DNA from: Colwellia sp. M166
Lineage (GTDB): Bacteria; Pseudomonadota; Gammaproteobacteria; Enterobacterales; Alteromonadaceae
Reading direction: 5' to 3'
Assembly: GCF_024585285.1 (NCBI RefSeq)
Contig: NZ_CP040755.1
Location: 4,464,001-4,528,000, forward strand
DNA: 64,000 nt
Numbering within the stretch: position 1 is the first letter of the stretch; each line of letters starts with the position of its first letter. The notes beneath the pieces were generated by a model that saw only the letters and a list, made by a program, of their open reading frames with translations, was not told where the DNA came from and searched no databases. The translations under genes and the position numbers were made by a program. Of this stretch, positions 32,863-42,138 are shown piece by piece.

Positions 32863-33097
32863 TACAACACCCAAGTAGTTTTGCTGAGAAGTGAACTATG
32901 AAGTGAATTGTAGGTGAGTTTGACATAAGTGTAGGAATACACACATCACGCATAACAATTGTGTGAATAAGAGAAAGAAACGTATTTATATAAAGTAGAG
33001 CCTAGGTTTTACTGTAGCATCGATAAAAACGTTCATCCATGAACATTATCGATGTTAGTGCATCCATGCACGTCAGCTTTCAAGATTGTACCCTTTT

Positions 33098-33215
33098 TGT
33101 CTAGCGACAATAGCGACATGGCCCCACCTGATCCCATTCCGAACTCAGAAGTGAAACGTGTTAGCGCCGATGGTAGTGTGGGAGTTCCCATGTGAGAGTA
33201 GGACATTGCTAGGCT
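33098..33215 (+). rRNA. rrf: 5S ribosomal RNA
   Basis: About 118 nt. TGTCTAGCGAC at the 5′ end pairs with the 3′ TGCTAGGC, and the internal CCCACCTGATCCCATTCCG and CCGAACTCAGAAGTGAAACG are the conserved 5S core. Between 23S and 5S lie small processing hairpins (GTTCATCCATGAAC, GTGCATCCATGCAC). Confidence 0.96.
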
Positions 33216-33227
33216 TCTATTAAGAAG

Positions 33228-33256
33228 AGCCCGTTACGAAAGTAACGGGCTTTTTG
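33228..33256 (+). terminator. rRNA operon terminator
   Basis: AGCCCGTTAC-gaaa-GTAACGGGCT is followed by TTTTT, 13 nt after 5S. Strong Rho-independent terminator. Confidence 0.93.
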
Positions 33257-33465
33257 CTGTCTGAAATCCACTAAAGATAGCTATCAGTAATAAGCTTTCA
33301 GCTTTCAGTTTAAGACATAATCCACTGACACCTGATAGCTTCGATCTGGCATTCTTTACTAGCAGTTATTTCGTTTATGCAAATGAACATTTTACATTTA
33401 TTAAAGAAAGGCTATTTTGAGCCGCCTTTCTTATTTTGTATTGCTTTAAGGTGATGTACTAAATT

Positions 33466-33864
33466 TTACTTACCAATTGATATTGTTAGCTGCTGAAATG
33501 GTTTAATTCGGTCAATTACATTTACCACCATTTCATGGCTTGCTTCTGGATCAGCAATGACCACTGCACTGTTGGTTTGGTTTTCCGATAAAAAGCTCTC
33601 TATACGCGCTGATAGCCTCTCGATATCAACTAATTTACCATTAAACTTTAATTGACCTGTCTCAGCTATTTGCACAACTACAGTTGGGCTATTTACCTGT
33701 GAAGGATTGTTTTTCGCTTTTGGTCTATTAATTAATAGCCCTTCTTCTTTGATGAAGGATGTTGTTACGATGAAAAATATTAATAAGATGAAAACGATAT
33801 CTAACATTGGCGTCATATCTACATCAGCTTCTTGTTCTTCATGCATATGCTTTTTTCGGCTCAT
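33466..33864 (-). CDS. exbD: ExbD/TolR-family biopolymer transporter subunit (orphan)
   Basis: 132 aa. A short cytoplasmic N-terminus (EEQEADVDMTPM) is followed by one transmembrane helix, LDIVFILLIFFIVTTSF, whose leading Asp is the proton-pathway residue of ExbD/TolR. The C-terminal periplasmic domain ends in VNVIDRIKPFQQLTISIGK. ExbD couples the proton gradient to TonB together with ExbB, but no exbB or tonB is next to it. It stands alone between the rRNA operon and a divergent chemoreceptor gene. Partners must be elsewhere. Confidence 0.9.
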   Translation of the reverse strand: MSRKKHMHEEQEADVDMTPMLDIVFILLIFFIVTTSFIKEEGLLINRPKAKNNPSQVNSPTVVVQIAETGQLKFNGKLVDIERLSARIESFLSENQTNSAVVIADPEASHEMVVNVIDRIKPFQQLTISIGK

Positions 33865-34243
33865 TCGATTCCCTTAGTGTGACAAGTAACTTTTGTTTGA
33901 TATTTAATATGTACGAGGGCCTACGTAGTTGCAAGTTTTAATTACGATTTTATTCGTACTTCTGCTGGGTTAACTACCCAAACTTTATATTTTGTTGCTT
34001 TAAATCAGCCGCTTAAGCTTTTGTGACTATATGAGGTGAGGAGTGTTATTGAGCAAAACAGTGTCGATTGTATTAATTTTTAATCAAGTATATTGTTGGT
34101 TTTTGTAGCAGTTGGCTTATTTAGTCTAAAAATAATTTATCCTATACATGATATAAAACAACTAAAAGCGTATTTGATTTAGCGGTATTTTTATAACGTG
34201 TAATACTCTTTTAATGAATTATTTTTATTAAATTGGATACTCA
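33865..34243. other. Divergent AT-rich spacer between exbD and the chemoreceptor gene
   Basis: 379 bases that must hold both promoters. No repeat, RNA structure or confident promoter pair was recognised. Confidence 0.5.
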
Positions 34244-35930
34244 ATGAAAACAATGACGATAAAAAATAGAATTTTATTGCTTAGCATTTTGCCGTTAGTT
34301 TTTGCTATCTCAACAATCATGTTTTTAGTTCATTTCGAGCTTAGCGCCCTTGGTGATGAGCAAGTAAAAGATATTCGAAGCTCTATGATGAACGAAAAAC
34401 GCGTCATCCTTAAAAACTATGTAGATATTGCACTTACTTCAATTAAAAGCGTCGTTGCTAGTGGCTCTTATGATGATGCTGTAATCAAAAAACAAGTGGC
34501 AGATCAATTGAGAGATATTCTTTTTGGCGAGTCCAAAGACGGTTATATGTTTGTTTACGACTATGGCGGTATTAATATCGTCATGGGGCCAAAGCCAGAG
34601 CTAGAAGGTAAAAACTTGTATGGGTTACAAGATGCGAATGGTGTAAATGTCATTAAAGATCTTATCGACAGCGCTAAAAGCGGCGGCGGATTTCTTGAAT
34701 ATAGCTGGAATAAACCCTCAAAGAATGCCGAAGCACCTAAACTTGGATATGCTCAAGCTATTGAACAATATAACTGGATGGTTGGCACTGGTTTTTATAT
34801 CGATGATATTGATGATGCGGTTATGGCTGCACATATGGAGATTGACAAAAGAATCAATAGAGCAATGATGTTGATAGCTATTGTAGGATTAGTGTTAATT
34901 ATTTTAGTTGCCTTTATTAGCCTATTTGTTACTGGGCGTATAACGAAACCAATACAAGATACAGTCTCTGCGCTTAACAATATTAGCCATGGAGAGGGAG
35001 ATTTGACCCGACGATTAAAGGTATATGCAGATGATGAAGTGGGCCAAGTATCCATTAGTTTTAACCACTTTGTAGAAAAAATTCATCAACTAGTATTAGA
35101 GATAAAAGACAGTGTAGGAGATTTAAGTGAATCTACTCGTCAAATGAATATTGTTGTTACTCGCACCAATGAAAACGTCGCTAAACAAAAAGATGAAACT
35201 ATGCATGCGGCAACTGCTGTGCATGAAATGGCCGACGGCTGAAGATGTTGCAGGAAATGCTTCAAGGGCCGCTGAGGCAGCACAACAAGCTGATAGTGAA
35301 ACCGCTTCAGGGCAAATTATTGTTGAAGATACGATAGTATCGATATCTCATTTATCTGAGGATGTTAACCGTGCAACAGATGTGATCAATCAGTTAAGTG
35401 ATGATGCTGAACAAATTGGTGATGTGATTAATGTTATTAAAGGCATTGCTGATCAAACTAACTTATTAGCTTTAAACGCTGCCATCGAAGCTGCGCGCGC
35501 AGGCGAGCTAGGTAGAGGGTTTTCGGTTGTTGCAGATGAAGTAAGAACACTTGCAAATCGAACACAACAGAGTACGGAAGAAATTAACCACATGATCGAA
35601 TTATTATTGGGTCGTGTAAAAGAAGCCGTAGGTGTCATGAATAATAGTCGCTCACAAGGTGAAAATACTGTAATGCAAGCTCAGAAAGCTAGTGTTTCGT
35701 TAAAAACAATAATGGCTGCAGTGAGCACCATTACTAATATGAATACTCAAATTGCAACAGCTGCTGAAGAGCAAACTGTCGTGACTGATGAGATAAGTAG
35801 AAATGTTCAACAAGTTGCTGATATTGCCGAAGACTCTTCAGTGAAGGCTTTAGAGTTAGAGAGCACTTCTGCCGAATTAATATCCTTAGAAAATCGCTTA
35901 GCTGCAGTGGTAAACCAATTTAAAGTTTAA
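34244..35930 (+). pseudogene. Methyl-accepting chemotaxis protein, interrupted by a frameshift
   Basis: Two overlapping frames make one receptor. The first (34244-35242) has an N-terminal transmembrane helix, a periplasmic single-Cache domain (DGYMFVYDYGGINIVMGPKPEL; GTGFYIDDI), a second transmembrane helix (MLIAIVGLVLIILVAFISLFV), a HAMP domain (RITKPIQDTV) and the start of the signalling coil, ending at [13 protein letters not shown]. The second frame (to 35930) resumes exactly with [16 protein letters not shown] and contains the conserved hairpin tip ([24 protein letters not shown]). The shift is near 35231-35243 within GAAATGGCCGACGGCTGAAG and is consistent with a 2-nt loss or 1-nt gain. 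Without it the product would be about 560 aa. It may be a real inactivation or a sequencing error. Confidence 0.85.
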
Positions 35931-35993
35931 ACTATAATAAATAAAGGCGTTTTTTGTTAATTAAAATAAGTAGAGCGTTTGCTATTAAATAAT

Positions 35994-36021
35994 AAAAAAT
36001 CCAGCAGTAGCTGGATTTTTT
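35994..36021 (+). terminator. Terminator after the chemoreceptor gene
   Basis: AAAAAATCCAGC-agta-GCTGGATTTTTT, with a U-tract on the plus strand and an A-tract upstream. It could act in both directions between the receptor gene and the convergent minus-strand operon. Confidence 0.85.
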
Positions 36022-36342
36022 TACGTCATATTATTTGCTGCCACTGTGTGTGATTGAATATTTCATTTTTACTAAATTTCAATTAAATACAATGGATTAC
36101 TATCGTTACAAGGAACTCGGCATTCGGTTGTTAATAGTGTTTCTGCTGTTTTGACATTTTTTAGAAAACTAAATTGACTACTTTTGATATTCTTGCTTCA
36201 AGATAATAATTTGGTAACTGTAAATATTTTTTATCACTAACCTACTACATTTCCACTAGCCCTGTGGATAATAGAAGGGTAGTGCTCATCTGTAGTAAAT
36301 GTGAAACGTATGTAGTACAGTTCTGTTGTTTTGGTCTATTCG
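36022..36342. other. Gene-free spacer between convergent units
   Basis: About 320 bases downstream of both the chemoreceptor gene and the FtsK-type operon. Nothing is recognised beyond the terminator at its left edge. Confidence 0.5.
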
Positions 36343-36804
36343 TTATATTTTTTCAGTGTAGCTGTAGGCTTTGTTTATAAAATTTTCCGTTTTTTTATGG
36401 TACTCATCACTCTTCTCACTGAGTTGGCGACTTCTTGATAGTTCACTTTCAAACTGATCACTAAGTTCGATAAATTTTTCTAATTCGTCATCAATACTTA
36501 TCCTCAACTTTGAGGATAGTTCAAGAGACTCGACAAGTTGAAATAGTTGGCGGGCAATGTTGTTTGTCACATTATTGTATTGATTAGATTCTATAAAAAA
36601 CTGACTAAATAATTCAAGCAGAGGTGATATTTGTCTTTGTTCAATACGTTCAGCAGCATGGTCTTTCCACTTGCTTTTGAATAACTCCCACCATTCAATG
36701 TATTGTAGGTGAGAATACTGCACACTATGATGCTCATCACCTAATTTATTTTGTTGATTTGCGTAAAGGCTTGGATCAAATAAGGACATAAAATTAGCTC
36801 TCAT
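36343..36804 (-). CDS. Uncharacterised 153-aa helical protein, last gene of the FtsK/WXG-like operon
   Basis: I do not recognise a family. The protein has an N-terminal FDPSLYANQQNKL segment, an aromatic stretch (YSHLQYIEWWELFKSKW, about residues 30-46) and then amphipathic helices rich in Glu, Lys and Gln (IDDELEKFIELSDQFESELSRSRQ) with coiled-coil character. It has no signal peptide or transmembrane helix. Its start overlaps the stop of the upstream 329-aa gene by one base, so it is translationally coupled. The operon position suggests a structural or adaptor role with the ATPase system; no biochemical function can be claimed. Confidence 0.7.
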   Translation of the reverse strand: MRANFMSLFDPSLYANQQNKLGDEHHSVQYSHLQYIEWWELFKSKWKDHAAERIEQRQISPLLELFSQFFIESNQYNNVTNNIARQLFQLVESLELSSKLRISIDDELEKFIELSDQFESELSRSRQLSEKSDEYHKKTENFINKAYSYTEKI

Positions 36805-37793
36805 TAAACTGGCAGTTCAAACATTACTAGCAATTCAGATTTTTGCTGTAACACAGACTTTAATGCATAGCTGTCACGGTCTAGCTCACTTGCAAGATCC
36901 CCTACTTGTTTCATATAGCTTTCCGCCTCAAGCTTGAAGTCTTTCAACTGGCTTTTTGTCGTTAATTGTTGATCTGCCTGTACATCAAGCAGTGCAATTT
37001 TTTCGTTAATGTCAAACATGCTCTGTTTTAGATCTTCATGCAGTTTTCCTGAAACTTGGGCAACATTATAAGCCGACACTGCTAATTCGTAGCAATATTG
37101 CGCCTCGTCTATAGCTTTTCTGGCATCAGATAATGCTAATATTGTATTTCCAAGCTGATTGTTAGCTATGCTTTTATTAGACCTGGCATGTGTAACATGA
37201 TTTTTAGCTTCGTAATAATTGTTTTTAGCCACAGCTAATTCTCGCTTTGCTGAAACTACTCTCAGTTCAACTGCTGATGTATCTCGAAGATATGGGTATT
37301 CCTTGTTGCGCTGTTCATTATTGTGGGCATGCAACGTGGCAAGCGTATCTTGTAAAGAACTTAACTCCCGCTGCCAGTGTTGTTCATTTGATTGAGCCGT
37401 TATCAATTTGTCCTTTGCGACTTTTAATTCACTGATTGCGTTCTCGTGCCAATTGGTCGCTCGTTCATACTGAATTTTCCAATCATCTTCAACTTGTGAA
37501 GCCTTATTGACAAGGTTGTTCGCTTGACTGCGCTTATTATCGGTATGCGCACAATGCTGCTCAATTTGTTGACTCATTTGTTTTAACTGCCAAAGGCAAT
37601 TTTGCTGTTTGACTTTAAGTTTGTTTAAAGCCTCACTGCTAACTCGAAAAGCTATTGCCTCTTGTTCAAATACATGGCCCTGCTGAACATTAAGACGAAC
37701 TATTTCGTCGTATTGTTCATTGATACCATTAAGTTGATAATTGGTTTCATATTCTAGCTCTTCTAATTGAGAAATTAGCCACTTGGGATACAC
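36804..37793 (-). CDS. Long coiled-coil protein of the FtsK/WXG-like operon
   Basis: 329 aa, almost entirely alpha-helical with heptad-like spacing, rich in Gln, Asn, Ala, Lys and Glu (for example KRSQANNLVNKASQVEDDW, SDARKAIDEAQYCYELAV). It has no signal peptide, transmembrane helix or toxin domain that I can see. Long coiled-coil partners occur beside type VII-like ATPases as substrates or scaffolds, but that comparison is inference. It starts 3 nt after the 89-aa WXG100-like gene and overlaps the 153-aa gene by one base, so all four small genes are tightly coupled. Confidence 0.72.
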   Translation of the reverse strand: MYPKWLISQLEELEYETNYQLNGINEQYDEIVRLNVQQGHVFEQEAIAFRVSSEALNKLKVKQQNCLWQLKQMSQQIEQHCAHTDNKRSQANNLVNKASQVEDDWKIQYERATNWHENAISELKVAKDKLITAQSNEQHWQRELSSLQDTLATLHAHNNEQRNKEYPYLRDTSAVELRVVSAKRELAVAKNNYYEAKNHVTHARSNKSIANNQLGNTILALSDARKAIDEAQYCYELAVSAYNVAQVSGKLHEDLKQSMFDINEKIALLDVQADQQLTTKSQLKDFKLEAESYMKQVGDLASELDRDSYALKSVLQQKSELLVMFELPV

Positions 37794-37796
37794 TGA

Positions 37797-38066
37797 TTAT
37801 TGCTCCATTTTCTTCAACGCTAAATCTTGGATGCGTTGCTCAGATATACGCCTGAGGCCAATTAGTTGTTCCAAATAATGCTCGTATTTAGCACGAATGA
37901 GTTCAATTTCATGTTCCATATTTTGAGCACCTTCTCCTTTGTACACATCACGCAACATACCCCATCGCTTTAAAAGTTGTTCCAGTTCCTCTGAAACGAT
38001 GGTGTGACAACGTTTTAGTTCTTCCACTAATTCAGACACTGATTCGCTTGCAAGATCACTCGTCAT
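37797..38066 (-). CDS. WXG100/ESAT-6-like small helical-hairpin protein
   Basis: 89 aa. The sequence suggests two long amphipathic helices (about residues 8-38 and 48-86) around a short central turn, WGMLRDVYKGEGAQN (residues 35-49). The turn carries YKG at 42-44 followed by EGA, matching the WxG position of ESAT-6-type proteins with an aromatic substitution. Size, helix-turn-helix form and adjacency to an FtsK/SpoIIIE ATPase fit the WXG100 superfamily, whose members dimerise and are exported by type VII systems. No C-terminal YxxxD/E export signal is obvious. Its start overlaps the preceding 92-aa gene by 11 nt. Homology is inferred by eye only. Confidence 0.55.
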   Translation of the reverse strand: MTSDLASESVSELVEELKRCHTIVSEELEQLLKRWGMLRDVYKGEGAQNMEHEIELIRAKYEHYLEQLIGLRRISEQRIQDLALKKMEQ

Positions 38067-38334
38067 ATAAATAACTCCGTAATATTTTCAATCGTTGTTC
38101 CAACGTAGTGACCACATTAGGGAGCAATTCCTGGTTTAACATCCTTGTTGTAGCATCAATTTCATTTACAATGATCTGCATACGCACTTTCTCATCGTCA
38201 GTTTCGTACAATGAATCAAAGCTTAAAGTGATTTTTTCTGTTAAATGTTTTTGCTGCCGCCATGTAGTTTCCTGTAATTCTTCTAGTGCGGAAATAAATA
38301 CATGCATTTGCGTTTCTACATCGTTTAAAGACAT
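38056..38334 (-). CDS. Second small helical-hairpin protein, possible WXG-like partner
   Basis: 92 aa. Two amphipathic helices (about residues 3-42 and 46-88) are joined by a short break, SLYETDDEK (41-49). There is no WxG motif, but its length and shape match the 89-aa neighbour, as in the heterodimeric EsxA/EsxB arrangement where one partner can be degenerate. There is no signal peptide or membrane segment. It begins 1 nt after the ATPase stop codon and overlaps the next gene by 11 nt. I do not recognise a named family. Confidence 0.6.
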   Translation of the reverse strand: MSLNDVETQMHVFISALEELQETTWRQQKHLTEKITLSFDSLYETDDEKVRMQIIVNEIDATTRMLNQELLPNVVTTLEQRLKILRSYLYDE

Positions 38335-38335
38335 G

Positions 38336-41300
38336 CTAGCTATGATCCCATTTTGACGTCATTTCAACTATTTGATCAATTGTCGCACTCACGCTATTTA
38401 CTTCGTCATCTTCCCTATTTGAGGCAATACAATAAGGCTTAAAGAGTACATCTTTCGCTAAATGGCGATAAATGGCATAAACAGGTGCATTGCCTTTTTC
38501 TTGTAGTTTTGATGCATTCTTATCACCAAGTAAATCAAATGATGATCTTTGATCCATTTGCAATGCTATTTTATGTTTAAATTCCCTCTCTATTTCTTTA
38601 CGTGACATCACTTTACTCACGGCATACATATCATCAAAACTCATGATCAAATGGATGCCCAAACGAGCACCATTTTTCAATATATTATTCACTAGACTGT
38701 AGGCTACATTATCGTTTCCTTGATTATGATCAGGTGCTGCTATCTCTCGCAAGCGCTGCGCGTCATTTATTACAATGTAAATGTTAGGTTGCTGTTGTAA
38801 CGATTCATTGCTCATACTTTTACGATCTTCCATATCGCTGGCAACGCCTTTTAAATGATCAATGTACTGCGCAGAATCATCTGTATATACCTTCTTGTCA
38901 CCAGACATGCGATCTATCACGTTTTTAATCGCCGAATCATCAGGAGAGTCTTTAATACTAGAGTCAATCACCAGCATTTGGTATTGCTCATGACTATGCA
39001 TTATCATTAACTGTAACAACGAAAACGCTAGCATACCTAATCTGGCTGCTCTATTTTCACCCACTAAAAGCATATGCTGACAATCGTCACGTTTCAATAC
39101 AATATGTGCCTGCCCATGAATGTTATTTTCTTTACCCAGCCACAGCGCAACCGGTTTTTCAACTGAAAGCCATTGAGATTCACCTAGCCCCCCACTATAA
39201 ACAGGAAGTTCCGCAAACTCACGCCATTGTTTGGCATCCGGCCGTATGCTATATAAATTGAACAGCGTCTTGAGCTGGGTATTATCTAGCAGTGATGGTT
39301 GCTCTATACCGTCTAGTACTATCTGGCCTAGCAAGGGTTTTTCTACAGGAGAGGTACGCCATTTATCCTGCAAATCATTAACCATCTCTTCTCTTGCCGT
39401 TTTATCAAGTAATGCAACTCGTCCTGCAACATTCGCACCGTCACTCCCTCCTTGGTCATTGATCACAACCTGGCCTGAAAGTGTGCATGCCGAGATCATT
39501 TTTTTACCTTCAGGACCAAATTTTTGGGAGGCTTTTACATTTTCGGCCTTCATACTCATGGCAATATGCATTTGCATGTTTGCCGTAATGGCGTCTTCAT
39601 TTTGCGGTATATTGTTCTCTATACGTTGCGAGCCAAGCAGCATATGGATGCCGACACTTCGACCCTGCTCAGCCAGTTTTTTCAATAACACTGACCCTCG
39701 CATGTCTTGATCATCCTCAAAAAGAATTTGAAATTCATCTACAATTAGCATCAATCGGGGGAGTTTTTGTCTTGTATTACTTTCTTGCAGTTGACGGTAT
39801 TGAAATAGATTCTCGACCTTCTTAGATTTAAATAATTGATTGCGTCGTTCCATTTCGTCAACCAATTCTTCTAACACACTGCGGGCCAATTCAGGGGAAG
39901 TATGCAATGAGACAATTTTCGCATGAGGTAACTGGCTAAAACATTCAAACCCTACCCCAAATTTACCGTCCACAAGGTAAAATTGCAGCTCTTCGGGCGA
40001 ATATTTACACGCAAGGTTTACAATAAGCACCTGATAGAGGCTGGTTTTACCCATACCTGTTTGTGCACCTACAATACCATGGGAGCTACTGCGACCATCC
40101 TGACTTTCACCAAACCATATCTTCAGGCCATCTTTGTTAGCACCCGCACCACCGATTGAAGCGCTGATCTCTCTTGATGAATCGCCTGCCCACCAAGCGT
40201 CAGTATTATCGGTATCAAATAAGTGTTCAAAACTAAGGCTGGTAGCTTTGGGCTTTCGGGTTTTAATATTTTCAAGAACTTTATTGATAGTTCCTTTTAA
40301 ATCTTCTCTTTGCTTATAAACAGAAGTTGTTAAATATTGAGAAGTAAATAACCCACGATCTCCCAACCCGTTTTGTAATTTTTTAAACAACTCGAGTGAT
40401 ACACCGCTAGGAAATTCAGCATTTGGGTTGTATACCAAAATCACGTATTTGCCGGCATTTCCGCCGCTATTGGCTATTTTGGCAAGTAGTTCTATTGAAC
40501 GCCGGTCATAACCTTCCGGAAAATTGGCCGCCACAATAAATTCAAATTTTTCACCACTGCGCATTTCCGGCGCTACATCTGCAAGACGCGGAGTATTTAA
40601 ATTCAATACCTTAGTATTGATTCGGACGATGTCTGTAACTATATCTTCCAAAACTCTGCTGGTACCAAGGGTTAAGTCTCTGGTTGCAGGTAAAGAAGAT
40701 TGGTAAGGAAATGCTTCGCCCAAACCAGAAGGATCTAATAAACAAAATTGAGAAGAGTAAGGTAACATGGTGCATAAGCGCAGTATTAACATATCAGTTA
40801 CCAATGGAGATATAGTTCCCCAGGAAATAAACTTACTTACATTAGAATCAATTATTAGCGTTGAATTATTGCGCATAAAAGGGATAACTAAAGGGACAAT
40901 TGTCTGGTCTTTATTGTTTTTTAACTGGTAAAAAAATATATATTCAGGCAAAAACTCTTGTGAAAAATCATATTGGTCCCAGTCTACCTCCTGTAAATTC
41001 GGCCAGTAACAATAGGGAACATCTCGCCATAATGCCTTTTTTTCAGCTGAAACATTTTCAGAAAATGACTTGGTCTCTTCTTGCTTTTCGATTATGCGTT
41101 GTTCGAAATGAGTTATATATTGTGCAAGTAGCTCTTTTTTCTTATTAAGATAAGGTTTAACTTCAGCGACACCTTTTTTATATATATCAACGAGAGCATG
41201 CTGCTTTAACAATAATAGTTCGACTGTTGAGTCAATATTTGCATCGGCACTTTTTGGGGGAAGCGGTGGGTTACCATTTTCTTTGATAATCTTCTCAGCT

Positions 41301-41377
41301 GATTCAAGTGCTTCCTGAATCCTTTTTTCAATTCCCTGATGTTTTCTTTCGTTAAGTCTTTCATCTAGCTGTGTCAT
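38336..41377 (-). CDS. Multi-domain FtsK/SpoIIIE-type ATPase without transmembrane segments
   Basis: 1013 aa. A helical N-terminus (residues 1-115) precedes what look like three FtsK-like modules. The first (about 160-390) lacks a P-loop. The second has an intact Walker A, GAQTGMGKTSLYQ, at about residue 440, and a Walker B, LMLIVDEFQILFED, at about residue 545, followed by RSVGIHMLLGSQR. The third (about 700-990) is degenerate, with LLVGENRAARLG in the P-loop position and IVINDAQRL in the Walker B position. One active plus degenerate ATPase modules is the layout of type VII EccC/EssC. Unlike those it has no membrane helices and lacks the FtsK gamma DNA-reading domain. Four small genes follow with almost no spacing. 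Cargo could be protein or DNA. Confidence 0.8.
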   Translation of the reverse strand: MTQLDERLNERKHQGIEKRIQEALESAEKIIKENGNPPLPPKSADANIDSTVELLLLKQHALVDIYKKGVAEVKPYLNKKKELLAQYITHFEQRIIEKQEETKSFSENVSAEKKALWRDVPYCYWPNLQEVDWDQYDFSQEFLPEYIFFYQLKNNKDQTIVPLVIPFMRNNSTLIIDSNVSKFISWGTISPLVTDMLILRLCTMLPYSSQFCLLDPSGLGEAFPYQSSLPATRDLTLGTSRVLEDIVTDIVRINTKVLNLNTPRLADVAPEMRSGEKFEFIVAANFPEGYDRRSIELLAKIANSGGNAGKYVILVYNPNAEFPSGVSLELFKKLQNGLGDRGLFTSQYLTTSVYKQREDLKGTINKVLENIKTRKPKATSLSFEHLFDTDNTDAWWAGDSSREISASIGGAGANKDGLKIWFGESQDGRSSSHGIVGAQTGMGKTSLYQVLIVNLACKYSPEELQFYLVDGKFGVGFECFSQLPHAKIVSLHTSPELARSVLEELVDEMERRNQLFKSKKVENLFQYRQLQESNTRQKLPRLMLIVDEFQILFEDDQDMRGSVLLKKLAEQGRSVGIHMLLGSQRIENNIPQNEDAITANMQMHIAMSMKAENVKASQKFGPEGKKMISACTLSGQVVINDQGGSDGANVAGRVALLDKTAREEMVNDLQDKWRTSPVEKPLLGQIVLDGIEQPSLLDNTQLKTLFNLYSIRPDAKQWREFAELPVYSGGLGESQWLSVEKPVALWLGKENNIHGQAHIVLKRDDCQHMLLVGENRAARLGMLAFSLLQLMIMHSHEQYQMLVIDSSIKDSPDDSAIKNVIDRMSGDKKVYTDDSAQYIDHLKGVASDMEDRKSMSNESLQQQPNIYIVINDAQRLREIAAPDHNQGNDNVAYSLVNNILKNGARLGIHLIMSFDDMYAVSKVMSRKEIEREFKHKIALQMDQRSSFDLLGDKNASKLQEKGNAPVYAIYRHLAKDVLFKPYCIASNREDDEVNSVSATIDQIVEMTSKWDHS

Positions 41378-41469
41378 TTAATTGGTTCCGTTTATGCCAT
41401 TCATCAAAATGAATAACAACTACATAATATATAATTTGCGCCATAGTAATCGTAGTCTATTCGAATAAC

Positions 41470-42138
41470 TTAATAACGCCAAAGGTAGAAGCCTAATAGT
41501 CCCAGCACGACACCAACAACCCTTAAAACGATATCACTTCTGCGCTTTGTAATGAGTTGCTCATTCTTCTCACGGACTTCTTTTTCTTGAGCTATTTTTT
41601 GTTTTACTATTAATGCTCTTTCAATCTCTACCTCCGGTAAGGCTCTTTTTTTCTCTTCTTTGACAATTGCTCTTTTAATCTCTAGCTCCTCTAAGGCTCT
41701 ATTTTCCTCTTCTTTGAGAATTGCTCTTTTATAATCTACAATTACTTCCTCAATAATATGGTGTACGTGTCTAGGTGCACTTACAGATAAACAAATAAAT
41801 TCGTGTAAAGCTTTGTTTAATTTTAAATCGGATGCCGTTAAAGATTGCACTTCATCGATGTCGAAATCACTCGGTATAGACCGATAAAGTTTTTGGAAAT
41901 TAATCATGTCACCAACACACTTGGAAGAGGACTCCAAACTTTCCCAGTCAACAACTTTCTCCCAATCATATTTAGTTGAGGATTTCATTTTAAGTAATTG
42001 TTTTTCTAACTTATGTATTTCTTCATCCGCTAACTTATCAAATGCAACTTTCTTTTTATCGAGCTTTTTATCTAGCCGTAATAATCCTTCCGCCAAAGCA
42101 TTTAGGTCTGTACTTTTGCTTGTATTACTACGTTTCAT
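41470..42138 (-). CDS. Tail-anchored coiled-coil membrane protein, first gene of the FtsK/WXG-like operon
   Basis: 222 aa. A charged N-terminal coil (residues 1-60) and a middle segment are followed by tandem ~18-residue repeats from about residue 137 (YKRAILKEEENRALEELE, IKRAIVKEEKKRALPEVE, then a diverged third copy). The protein ends in one transmembrane helix, IVLRVVGVVLGLLGFYLW, directly at the C-terminus. This predicts a cytoplasmic coiled coil fixed to the inner membrane. It lies 92 nt upstream of the ATPase gene, which itself lacks membrane helices, so it is a candidate membrane anchor for it. It is the first gene downstream of the GEMM riboswitch. No named family recognised. Confidence 0.68.
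   Translation of the reverse strand: MKRSNTSKSTDLNALAEGLLRLDKKLDKKKVAFDKLADEEIHKLEKQLLKMKSSTKYDWEKVVDWESLESSSKCVGDMINFQKLYRSIPSDFDIDEVQSLTASDLKLNKALHEFICLSVSAPRHVHHIIEEVIVDYKRAILKEEENRALEELEIKRAIVKEEKKRALPEVEIERALIVKQKIAQEKEVREKNEQLITKRRSDIVLRVVGVVLGLLGFYLWRY

Noticed and set aside
38056..38334. WxG motif in the 92-aa protein
   Set aside because: It has a Trp (TTWRQQ) but no W/Y/F-x-G at the predicted turn; only its size and hairpin shape resemble the family.
36343..41377. FtsK-type operon as a conjugation or chromosome-segregation unit
   Set aside because: No relaxase, mating-pair genes, FtsK membrane domain or gamma DNA-reading domain is present nearby; DNA transport is not fully excluded but lacks support.
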